Source: Actinomycetes bacterium (GTDB lineage Bacteria; Actinomycetota; Acidimicrobiia; Acidimicrobiales; Palsa-688). From it: DNA of 5,564 bases. The stretch lies in the NCBI GenBank assembly GCA_021816565.1, contig JAKAXN010000316.1, positions 1 through 5,564 of the forward strand, given 5' to 3'. The position numbers were made by a program, and so were the translations under genes. The notes under the pieces were generated by a model that searched no databases, was not told the origin of the DNA, and was given only the letters and a program-made list of their open reading frames with translations. Below, one piece after another: positions 1 to 5,521 of this stretch (the first letter of the stretch is position 1; every line of letters starts with the position of its first letter).

Positions 1-722
1 CCCATGCCGAGATCGGTGCGGCGATGGGGCTGTCGCCCAAGGCCACGGAGAGCCTGCTGGCCCGGGCCCGTCAACGGCTGCGGGCCGAGATGCTGCGCCA
101 GGGAGTAGACGGCGCGGCGGTCGCCGTCACCGGGGCCACGGCGGCTACTGCGGCAACTGCGGCTGTGGCGGCCGGGGCCGGGCAGGCGGCCCGGAGAGGA
201 CCGTCACTGGTGGTCGGGTTGGCGGCCCGGGCCAAGCTGGTGATGGCCGGGGCGGCGGTGATCGTCTCGGGGACGGCGGCCGGCATGGCCACCGCTCCCC
301 TGCTGAGCGGCGGACTGGTGGCCCACGGACCGGTCGGGGGACCGGTCCGGCCGCCGGCCACGGGCGGGTCGGTGGCCCACGGCCCGGTCGGGGGACCGGG
401 CCGGTCGCCGGTTGCAAGCGGGTCGGCCGCCCCGATGGTGGTGAACGTTCCGACCGCGCCGGGTCACACCGGCGCGGTGGCCGCCAGCCGCACCTGGAGC
501 CCCCTTTTCCAGGTCCCACTCCCGACGCCCCTCAGCGGGTCGTCGCAGATCGCCCCGGTGGCGGCCGCCCGCGGCACCGCGGCACCGGAGCTGGCCGGTT
601 CGGGGCCGGCCGGCACACCGGTGTCGGTGCCGGGGGTGCGGATCGTGCAGGGAGCAGCTACGACAGCCGGTGCTCCTCCACTGAGGTTGTCACCGCTGCT
701 AGCACTTCCGGCAGGGGGCTGA
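1..722 (+). CDS. ECF-type RNA polymerase sigma factor, C-terminal part, with membrane-spanning tail (5' end missing)
   Basis: The reading frame is open from base 3 at the window edge, so the start lies outside. The first residues, HAEIGAAMGLSPKATESLLA and then RARQRLR, match sigma-70 region 4.2, the helix-turn-helix that reads the -35 element in ECF sigma factors. A typical ECF protein ends soon after this point, but this one continues for about 200 residues. The tail is an Ala/Thr-rich linker, an Arg-containing stretch (AARRGP, AARAK), one moderately hydrophobic segment (about bases 237-305), and then about 140 residues rich in Pro, Gly, Ala, Ser and Val, including two copies of an 18-residue repeat. 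The positive charges before the hydrophobic segment suggest that the sigma domain is cytoplasmic and the tail is outside. The TGA stop is at 720-722. The last 65 bases overlap the 3' end of the convergent enolase gene. The region 4 call is firm; the role of the tail is inferred. Confidence 0.8.
   Translation, partial: HAEIGAAMGLSPKATESLLARARQRLRAEMLRQGVDGAAVAVTGATAATAATAAVAAGAGQAARRGPSLVVGLAARAKLVMAGAAVIVSGTAAGMATAPLLSGGLVAHGPVGGPVRPPATGGSVAHGPVGGPGRSPVASGSAAPMVVNVPTAPGHTGAVAASRTWSPLFQVPLPTPLSGSSQIAPVAAARGTAAPELAGSGPAGTPVSVPGVRIVQGAATTAGAPPLRLSPLLALPAGG
318..425 (+). repeat. Two tandem 54-bp repeats inside the sigma-factor tail
   Basis: Bases 318-371 and 372-425 are adjacent, in-frame, imperfect copies. 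Both encode VAHGPVGGP followed by a diverged second half (VRPPATGGS in the first copy, GRSPVASGS in the second), so the period is 18 codons. Each copy also contains a GC-rich dyad (ACCGGTC/GACCGGT-like in the first, CCCGGTC/GACCGGG in the second). This looks like a recent local duplication in a low-complexity linker. Confidence 0.8.
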
Positions 723-1767
723 CCCCCAGCCCCGGTCCGGTCGGCACCCGCAGGTGGCCACCGTCGAGGACGAACGGTTCGGTCAGGTCGCGGGCGAAGT
801 ACCGGTCCGAGGCCGAGGTGTCACCGGGAAGGGTGAAACCGGGCAGGGCGGCCAGGGCCACGTTGGCGGCCCGGCCCAGGCCGGTCTCGAGCATCCCCCC
901 GCACCACACCGGCACCCCGCGGTCGCGGCACACGTCGTGGACCTTGCGGGCCTCCAGGTAACCGCCCACCCGGCCGGCCTTGATGTTGACCACCGAGCAG
1001 GCCCCCCGGTCCACCGCATCCGCAGCCACCGCCGCCGAGGTGATGGACTCGTCCAGGCACACCGGAGTGGCGATGCGGGCGGCCAGGGCGGCGTGGCCGG
1101 CCAGGTCCTCCTCCGGCAGCGGTTGCTCGATCAGCAACAGGCCGAAGCGGTCCAGACCGGCCAGGTGATCGGCGTCGGCCAGCGTGTAGGCCGCGTTGGC
1201 GTCCACCTGCAGGGCCAGGTCCGGGAAATCCCGCCGCACCGCGGCCACCGGCTCGAGGTCCCAGCCCGGCTCGATCTTCAACTTCACCCGCAGGTAGCCC
1301 TCGGCCACGTGGCCGGACACGATCTCCAGCAGCCGGTCGATGCTCGGGGCGATCCCCACTGACACACCCGCTGCCACCCGGTCGCGACGGGCCCCGAGGT
1401 AGGCGGCCAGCGACCGTCCCTGGCTGCGCAGCTCCCCGTCGAGCACCGCCATCTCCAAGGCCGCCTTGGCCATGGGGTGCCCCCGCACCGGCGCCAGTAC
1501 CGATGCCACCTCTTCGGCGGCCACGTCGGGCCCGGCGGCCGCCAGGCGGGGCAGCAGGTGGGCCCGGGTCACCGCGTGGGCGCCCTCCACGTACTCCGAG
1601 GAGTACAGCGGCTCGGTCATGGCCACGCACTCACCCCAGCCCCGGCCGTCGGGCCCCTCCACCTCCACCACCAGCACGTCCCGCTCGGTCTCGGTGCCGA
1701 ACGACGTGCGGAACGGCGTGACCAGCGGCAGCCGCAGGCGCCTCAGCACCACCCGGTCGATCCTCAC
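658..1767 (-). CDS. menC: o-Succinylbenzoate synthase / N-acylamino-acid racemase (enolase superfamily, MenC type 2)
   Basis: This 369-residue protein, of the length usual for the family, is a muconate-lactonizing-type enolase. OSBS dehydrates SHCHC to o-succinylbenzoate in menaquinone synthesis; close relatives racemize N-acyl or N-succinyl amino acids. Visible motifs are an N-terminal capping region with TEPLYSSEY (51-59), the KxK lysines in VKLKI (K162/K164), metal ligands D189 (QVDAN), E214 (LIEQPL) and D239 (CLDES), and the second catalytic lysine K263 (NIKAGRVGG). The family signature GGMLETGLGRAAN (290-302) and PGDTSASDRYF (314-324) follow. All key residues are present, so it should be active. 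The GTG start at 1767-1765 overlaps the TGA of the upstream GNAT gene (GTGA) and has a good Shine-Dalgarno. A longer open frame upstream lies inside the GNAT gene and has no family similarity. The pairing with a COG3375-type GNAT makes N-succinylamino-acid racemase a real alternative; motifs alone cannot decide. Confidence 0.93.
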   Translation of the reverse strand: MRIDRVVLRRLRLPLVTPFRTSFGTETERDVLVVEVEGPDGRGWGECVAMTEPLYSSEYVEGAHAVTRAHLLPRLAAAGPDVAAEEVASVLAPVRGHPMAKAALEMAVLDGELRSQGRSLAAYLGARRDRVAAGVSVGIAPSIDRLLEIVSGHVAEGYLRVKLKIEPGWDLEPVAAVRRDFPDLALQVDANAAYTLADADHLAGLDRFGLLLIEQPLPEEDLAGHAALAARIATPVCLDESITSAAVAADAVDRGACSVVNIKAGRVGGYLEARKVHDVCRDRGVPVWCGGMLETGLGRAANVALAALPGFTLPGDTSASDRYFARDLTEPFVLDGGHLRVPTGPGLGVSPLPEVLAAVTTSVEEHRLS

Positions 1768-2606
1768 CCGCCGCTCCTCTCCAGGAGGTAGGCCCCGGCG
1801 CCGGTCATGGCTGTGGCCCGGTAGCCGGCGGCCATGGCCCGGCCCATGGTGTCGCGCAGGGCCAGCCGCCACTGCCGGGCCAGCGCCGGGTCGCTGCGGC
1901 GCAGGGCCACCACGTCGGGGGGCAGGGGGCAGAGCAGCGGCCGGCCGTCGGGCTCCCGGTCCAGGATGCGGGGTTCCCCGCCGGGCCCGGCTTCGAGCAT
2001 GGTCCCGGAGTCGACCACGGCGGCGCCGGGGGCGGCCGGGGCGGATCGGGAAAAGGGACCGGCCGTGGCCCAGCGCACCAGGCACCGGTCCGTCTCGTCG
2101 GTGCCGTTGAGCTCGTCGACCATCGGCCCGTAGAAGTCCGGGAAGTAGTCGGTGGCGGTGGCGCCCAGGGTGACCAGGTTGAACCAGCCGTTGCGCCGGA
2201 TCAGTGGGTCGTAGGTCCAGGTGACGGTGGCGATGCCCCGGGCCCGGGCCCAGTCGCGCTGGTGCAGCTTGAGGGCCAGGCCGACCCCGGTCCCCTGCTC
2301 GGAGCGGGCCACCCCGGCCACGTGCGAGTGCAGCTCGGCCGCGCCGTCGTGGGTGCCGAGGAAGGCCACCGCGGCGGCCACCAGGGTGGAGCCCCTCCAG
2401 GCCCCGGCCACGTAGTTACCGGAGTGGACCAGGGCCTGGAGGAGGTTGACCGGCATGCCGACCTGCCCCCCGGCCGGGCCCCAGATGCCGGCGAACAGCC
2501 CGTCCACCAGGGCCAGCTCGTCCAGGCCGGCCAGCTCCCGGGTGACCACCCCGGCCCGGTCGGCCGCATCCCGGGGGTCGGGTTCGGGGGTGACGGCGGC
2601 GCTCAC
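1764..2606 (-). CDS. GNAT-superfamily acyltransferase, COG3375-like, partner of the enolase
   Basis: This 280-residue protein resembles the predicted GNAT group (COG3375) often found beside N-acylamino-acid racemases. The N-terminal half has the GNAT pattern: a strand with GAWRGSTLVAAAVAF (68-82), then HSHVAGVA (93-100), followed by the acyl-CoA pyrophosphate loop EQGTGVGLAL (103-112) and helix. TWTYDPL (129-135) with RRNGWFNL (137-144) is typical of this group. The C-terminal part (about 180-280) has few recognisable features. Known from the Geobacillus system: a GNAT enzyme succinylates amino acids that an N-succinylamino-acid racemase then epimerizes. Inferred here: it makes the substrate of the enolase encoded next. 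The GTG start at 2606 follows the previous gene by 15 bases. Its Shine-Dalgarno is weak, and a GTG at codon 20 (about 2549) is a possible alternative. The stop overlaps the enolase start by four bases. Confidence 0.82.
   Translation of the reverse strand: MSAAVTPEPDPRDAADRAGVVTRELAGLDELALVDGLFAGIWGPAGGQVGMPVNLLQALVHSGNYVAGAWRGSTLVAAAVAFLGTHDGAAELHSHVAGVARSEQGTGVGLALKLHQRDWARARGIATVTWTYDPLIRRNGWFNLVTLGATATDYFPDFYGPMVDELNGTDETDRCLVRWATAGPFSRSAPAAPGAAVVDSGTMLEAGPGGEPRILDREPDGRPLLCPLPPDVVALRRSDPALARQWRLALRDTMGRAMAAGYRATAMTGAGAYLLERSGG
1774..1782 (-). promoter_or_regulatory. Ribosome binding site fixing the GTG start of the enolase gene
   Basis: The minus strand reads GGAGAGGAG, and its AGGAG core ends six bases before the GTG at 1767. 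It lies inside the 3' end of the GNAT gene. It supports the GTG within the GTGA overlap as the true start and suggests translational coupling. Confidence 0.75.
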
Positions 2607-2621
2607 GACCCGACCACTGTG

Positions 2622-2942
2622 TCACGTTCCGGCTGGCAGTCCCCCACCGGCCCCGTCCCCGGTGCTCCTGCGGTGGCGGGCGGCCAGGCCGATCATGAGC
2701 AACCCGGCCAGCAGCAGGATCGAGGCGAGGGCGATCAGGAGACCGACGTCGCTGGCCCCGGTGAAGGCCAGGACCGCGGGGATCTGGCTGGCGGCCTGGG
2801 CCGGGTGGGCCACTGCGGCGATCGGCGCCGACGCCAGGTTGGCGGCGGTGCCCGGGTCGGCGACGGCGGCCGTGCCGGTGGCCCCTCCCAGCAGCACGGT
2901 GACGAGGCCCACGCCTGTTCCGGTTCCTCCCTGGACGGTCAT
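2622..2942 (-). CDS. Small membrane protein with LAFTG sortase-like sorting signal
   Basis: This 106-residue protein starts with an ATG at 2942. A weakly hydrophobic N-terminal segment (about 11-28, GLVTVLLGGATGTAAVA) is followed by a short Ala/Pro-rich stretch. Then comes LAFTG (58-62), a strong hydrophobic helix (about 67-87) and a basic cluster, ARHRR (88-92), before a Gly-rich tail. Motif, helix and positive tail in that order are the layout of a cell-wall sorting signal. LAXTG is the motif associated with class E sortases of high-GC Gram-positives. The mature part would be only about 30 residues. Oddly, the first 20 residues contain no Lys or Arg, so the N-terminus is a poor signal peptide. 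It may instead be a small two-helix membrane protein. It lies 38 bases after the glycosyltransferase and 15 before the GNAT gene. No sortase gene is in the window. Confidence 0.75.
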   Translation of the reverse strand: MTVQGGTGTGVGLVTVLLGGATGTAAVADPGTAANLASAPIAAVAHPAQAASQIPAVLAFTGASDVGLLIALASILLLAGLLMIGLAARHRRSTGDGAGGGLPAGT

Positions 2943-2950
2943 GGTGTGTT

Positions 2951-2956
2951 CTCCTT
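2951..2956 (-). promoter_or_regulatory. Strong Shine-Dalgarno of the LAFTG protein
   Basis: The minus strand reads AAGGAG, eight bases before the ATG at 2942, within the 38-base gap after the glycosyltransferase. It is the clearest ribosome binding site in the operon. It supports this short gene as real and independently well translated. Confidence 0.8.
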
Positions 2957-2980
2957 CTGGGCTACGACGGGATGGTTCAT

Positions 2981-4933
2981 TCAGCGAAGAGGCGCGACCG
3001 CGGCGATGGCGATGGCGGCGGCTATCAGGAGGGCGGCGGCGAGCACGGCGACGATGGCCGATCCTCCGGTGGACCAGCGGACCAGCCGGGGTCGGCCCTG
3101 ACCCGAGGCGGCCAGCCTGCGGCGGCGCCGGGCGTTCTGATGGATGTGCAGGCCCACCACGGCCGTGGCCGCGACCAGGTAGACGGCCGACTCGAACGAG
3201 CCGAGGATGGCCGGGCCGAGCGGCACCGGGCCAGCCCCCCGGGCGGCCAGGGCGGCGGCCGGCAAAACGGCCAGGACCAGGGTCGGCAGCAGGTATCGGG
3301 CCGAGAGGTTCTTGAGCTCCGAGCTGCCCTTGGGGGTGACCTTGAAGGGCCGGGTGCGGCGGCGCCGGCCGGCCCGGACGCCCTGCACGAAGGCGTGCAG
3401 GTTCCAGACCCAGCGGGTCATCTGGAACAGCGACACCTCCCAGGAGAACAGCTTGGCCCCGGCCGGGCGCAGCACCCCGGAGCGGCGGAGCACCGTCACC
3501 GACACCAGGGTCGCAGCGGTGAAGGGCCAGAGGTGGACGTAGAAGCTGAGGAAGCTGGTGTTGCCCCAGCTGCGGCCGGTGAGGAGAGCGATGACCGGCA
3601 GGGCGGTGGCCACCGTCAGCATCACCCCCTGGAGGGGGTAGAAGGCCAGGGCGAAAGCCATGTGGAGCTGGGCCCTCCAGCCCAGGCGCCCGAGGCGTCC
3701 GGGGGCCCACCGGGCGGCGATGGTGCCCAGGCTGCGGGCCCACTGGATCTCCTGGGTGGTCATCTCGTCGAAGCTCTCCGGGCCGTCCCCGTGGGCCTCG
3801 GCGTCGAGGGCGAACACCCCGTCCCAGCCGGCCGACTGGATCCACAAGGTGGTGGCGTAGTCCTCGGCCAGCTCGGGGCCCAGACCGCCGGCCCGGCGCA
3901 GCGCCTCGGTTCGCACCGCGTAGTGGGAGCCGATGCACAACGGCGCCCAGCCCCCGTTGGCCCCGGCCTGGGCCGGCCCGTGCAGGGTGGCCTCCTTGTA
4001 GAGCCGGCCCCGGACCGTCCAGCCCTCGTCCTGGTTGGCGTCGCAGATGCTGGGCGCCGCCACGTATCCCACCCGGGGATCGGCGAAGGGCCTCAGCATG
4101 GCGGCCAGGTAGTCCCGGGCCGGGACGTGGTCGGCGTCGAGTTGGACCACCACGTCGTAGGCGTCGTAGCCGACCCGATCGTAGAAGAAGGCCAGGTTGC
4201 CCTCCTTGGAACGGGTCCGCCGGGGCCATTCCACCCTCTGGTAGTCCGCTTCGGCGCGCCGGCTGGCCACCCGCACCCCCCGCTCGAGGCACCAGCGCAG
4301 GGTCTCGGCGTCGGGGCTCTCGTCGGCCAGCCACACGTCGTAGCCCTCGCCTTCCCCGGCGATCCCGGCCCGGGCCAGCACTCCCCTGGCCACCCCCTCC
4401 TGGACCAGCATGGCCTCCAGGGTGCGCACCACGACCGGCCACGGCTCGGCCGGCGCTTTGGTGACCACCATCGCCACCCGCAGGTCCGGGACGGGGGTGG
4501 CCGGGTCGGTGCGGGTCATGCGGCACGCGAAGAACAGGAAGTAGAACGGCATGGCGAAGATCCACCCCAGGATCACCGTGCCGGTGATGGTCAGGGCGCT
4601 CCAGGCCCCAGCCCCGGCCGACACCCACCACAGCCAGAACCACGCAGCGGCCGCGGCGGCCGCCAGGGTGGAGGCCCGCAGGGCCAGTTCACTCCACAAG
4701 CCGAGCACCGGGACCAGCCGGCCGACCGGGCCGGTTACGGCCGCCGGGCCGGTGGTGACCCGGCCGGCCGGGCGGGGGGGAACCTGGCCGGCCGGGTCGG
4801 CCGGGTCGACCACCAGCTCCGCTATGGCGGTGGCCGCGGCCCGGGTGCGCCGAGCCAGATCCTCGCTCAGTCGGCGGACGGCGCCGATCGAGGCGTCAAC
4901 ACCGGTCTCGACGACCGGGTCGGTGACCGTCAA
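2981..4933 (-). CDS. Cellulose-synthase-like processive family 2 glycosyltransferase, integral membrane
   Basis: This 650-residue inner-membrane GT-A enzyme probably polymerizes a nucleotide-sugar into an extracellular polysaccharide; the sugar cannot be told. A low-complexity Pro/Gly/Ala N-terminus (1-75) leads into hydrophobic segments at about 84-104 and 112-136. The cytosolic catalytic domain follows: VAMVVTKAP (153-161), D204 in WLADESPD, the KAGN-like SKEGN (242-246), the DxD of LDADH (265-269), CIGSHYAVR (333-341), the acceptor-base ED (E357 D358) and QEIQW (394-398), which corresponds to QxxRW but has Gln for Arg. Further membrane segments lie at about 421-452, 460-482, 548-566, 577-595 and 624-647. 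FKVTPKG (530-536) is a BcsA-type gating-loop motif. No PilZ domain follows, so direct c-di-GMP control is not apparent. The only upstream start in frame is a TTG at 4933, overlapping the previous gene's TGA (TTGA); a stop lies five codons upstream. Confidence 0.9.
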   Translation of the reverse strand: MTVTDPVVETGVDASIGAVRRLSEDLARRTRAAATAIAELVVDPADPAGQVPPRPAGRVTTGPAAVTGPVGRLVPVLGLWSELALRASTLAAAAAAAWFWLWWVSAGAGAWSALTITGTVILGWIFAMPFYFLFFACRMTRTDPATPVPDLRVAMVVTKAPAEPWPVVVRTLEAMLVQEGVARGVLARAGIAGEGEGYDVWLADESPDAETLRWCLERGVRVASRRAEADYQRVEWPRRTRSKEGNLAFFYDRVGYDAYDVVVQLDADHVPARDYLAAMLRPFADPRVGYVAAPSICDANQDEGWTVRGRLYKEATLHGPAQAGANGGWAPLCIGSHYAVRTEALRRAGGLGPELAEDYATTLWIQSAGWDGVFALDAEAHGDGPESFDEMTTQEIQWARSLGTIAARWAPGRLGRLGWRAQLHMAFALAFYPLQGVMLTVATALPVIALLTGRSWGNTSFLSFYVHLWPFTAATLVSVTVLRRSGVLRPAGAKLFSWEVSLFQMTRWVWNLHAFVQGVRAGRRRRTRPFKVTPKGSSELKNLSARYLLPTLVLAVLPAAALAARGAGPVPLGPAILGSFESAVYLVAATAVVGLHIHQNARRRRRLAASGQGRPRLVRWSTGGSAIVAVLAAALLIAAAIAIAAVAPLR

Positions 4934-5199
4934 AGGGAGATGGCTTCAGTCTCCGCCCTGGTTTCGGCCCCGCCGAGCCGCTCGTCGAATTCTTCCCAGG
5001 CCCGGTCCATGGCGGCCAGGGCCTGGCCGAGGGCCCGGATCAGTTCCCGGGCGGCCTCCCTCTGCTCGCCAGCCACGGCTCGGAGGGACTCCAGCCGCTG
5101 CTCCGTCTGATCAGCCAGCCGGTCGAGGTCCACCGTAGGACGCTCCAGCTGCGCCAACTCTGTGTCCGGTTGCTTTCGCAAATGCCCGATACCACGCAT
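4930..5199 (-). CDS. Small helical, probably coiled-coil protein of unknown function
   Basis: I do not recognise this 89-residue protein. After a basic N-terminus (MRGIGHLRKQ) and a Pro near 21, residues about 24-76 look like one or two long charged helices. Leu, Ala or aromatic residues recur every three to four positions (LDRLADQTEQRLESLRAVAG, then RELIRALGQALAAMDRAWEE). There is no signal peptide, membrane segment or cysteine, so it should be cytoplasmic. The ATG at 5199 has AGAAGG ten bases upstream. It is the first gene of the run, and its TGA overlaps the TTG of the glycosyltransferase. This implies coupled translation and perhaps a regulatory or scaffolding role beside that enzyme. That role is inferred from position only. 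Confidence 0.72.
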   Translation of the reverse strand: MRGIGHLRKQPDTELAQLERPTVDLDRLADQTEQRLESLRAVAGEQREAARELIRALGQALAAMDRAWEEFDERLGGAETRAETEAISL

Positions 5200-5209
5200 C
5201 GTTACTGGC

Positions 5210-5215
5210 CCTTCT
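5210..5215 (-). promoter_or_regulatory. Ribosome binding site of the first operon gene
   Basis: The minus strand reads AGAAGG (GAAGGG is one base nearer the start), nine to ten bases before the ATG at 5199. It is slightly long in spacing but supports that ATG. Confidence 0.55.
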
Positions 5216-5305
5216 GCCCCTTCGGCTAAAGCTTCTCGCCGGCGGTGCCGACATGACCGGAGGATAGGAAGATTCCAATCTCCAGGTTGCGCCCTTCGGG
5301 GAGGT

Positions 5306-5333
5306 CGGTCCGGGTTTGGGGGGGTTTGGACCG
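5306..5333. repeat. Inverted repeat with G-rich loop in the operon leader
   Basis: CGGTCC (5306-5311) and GGACCG (5328-5333) are perfect 6-bp arms. They enclose 16 bases made of G and T only: GGG, TTT, seven G, TTT. The plus strand could form a hairpin or a two- to three-layer G-quadruplex. On the minus strand the loop would be C/A-rich in any leader RNA that starts upstream. Confidence 0.5.
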
Positions 5334-5345
5334 GCGGCCTTGTGT

Positions 5346-5366
5346 ATCAATTGAGATCTCATTGAT
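5346..5366. promoter_or_regulatory. AT-rich palindrome, possible operator
   Basis: ATCAAT (5346-5351) and ATTGAT (5361-5366) are inverted arms. Nested between them is TGAGATCTCA (5352-5361), a perfect 10-bp palindrome that shares one base with the right arm. It is an A/T-rich island in a GC-rich genome and lies between the two divergent genes, which fits a repressor or activator site. The binding protein is unknown. Confidence 0.4.
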
Positions 5367-5401
5367 CTGCCGTTGGGCGTCTCGGATTCGCCAATCCATC
5401 C

Positions 5402-5430
5402 TTGACGCCCGTTTGCACCTTTGATACTCT
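5402..5430 (+). promoter_or_regulatory. Plus-strand sigma-70-type promoter
   Basis: TTGACG (5402-5407) is one mismatch from the TTGACA -35 consensus. Seventeen bases later, TACTCT (5425-5430) fits the TANNNT -10 pattern of actinobacterial housekeeping promoters. Transcription would start near 5437 and give a leader of about 85 bases before the ATG at 5522. Confidence 0.65.
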
Positions 5431-5445
5431 CGAACGTGTGTTCCC
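5430..5445. promoter_or_regulatory. LexA (SOS-box)-like operator over the plus-strand promoter
   Basis: TCGAAC-GTGT-GTTCCC matches the Gram-positive/mycobacterial LexA site TCGAAC-N4-GTTCGA. The left half is perfect and the right half has four of six bases. It begins on the last base of the -10 hexamer and covers the expected transcription start, where a repressor would block initiation. The two mismatches, and the chance of a coincidental inverted repeat, leave doubt. Confidence 0.55.
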
Positions 5446-5521
5446 CTCTGTTGGGGGGCGTGGATCGTCGGTTGCGAGCCGGCCTGGTGTTGTTTTCGGT
5501 CCCTTCCCGGGGTGTGATGCC

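Larger units (their letters stand above)
5200..5521. other. Divergent intergenic region with leaders and control elements
   Basis: About 320 bases with lower GC than the genes and no convincing coding frame separate the minus-strand operon from a plus-strand gene at the right edge. They hold a plus-strand promoter with a LexA-like box (5402-5445), a palindrome (5346-5366), a G-rich stem-loop (5306-5333), a small CCC-TTCG-GGG hairpin (5292-5301) and the operon's ribosome binding site (5210-5215). I found no convincing minus-strand promoter. TATCCT at 5266-5261 could be a -10 element, but nothing good stands at the -35 distance. Confidence 0.7.

Noticed and set aside
71..519. Minus-strand open frames opposite the sigma tail
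   Set aside because: Arg/Pro-rich shadows; the plus frame has region 4.2 at its start and stays open to 722.
1768..2085. N-terminal extension of the enolase frame to 2085
   Set aside because: The extra 106 residues are Arg/Pro/Gly-rich and lie inside the GNAT gene. The GTG at 1767 has a Shine-Dalgarno and gives the family length.
2943..4643. Long minus-strand frame upstream of the LAFTG protein
   Set aside because: It is a shadow in another frame of the glycosyltransferase; only the last 106 codons, after a strong ribosome binding site, look like a protein.
4740..4815. CCGGCCGG-rich palindromic repeats
   Set aside because: They fall in the Pro/Gly/Ala-rich N-terminus of the glycosyltransferase and are explained by low-complexity, high-GC coding.
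2972..5110. 712-codon plus-strand open frame opposite the glycosyltransferase
   Set aside because: It is a Gly/Gln/His/Arg-rich shadow of high-GC codons. The minus strand carries clear GT2 motifs and membrane segments.
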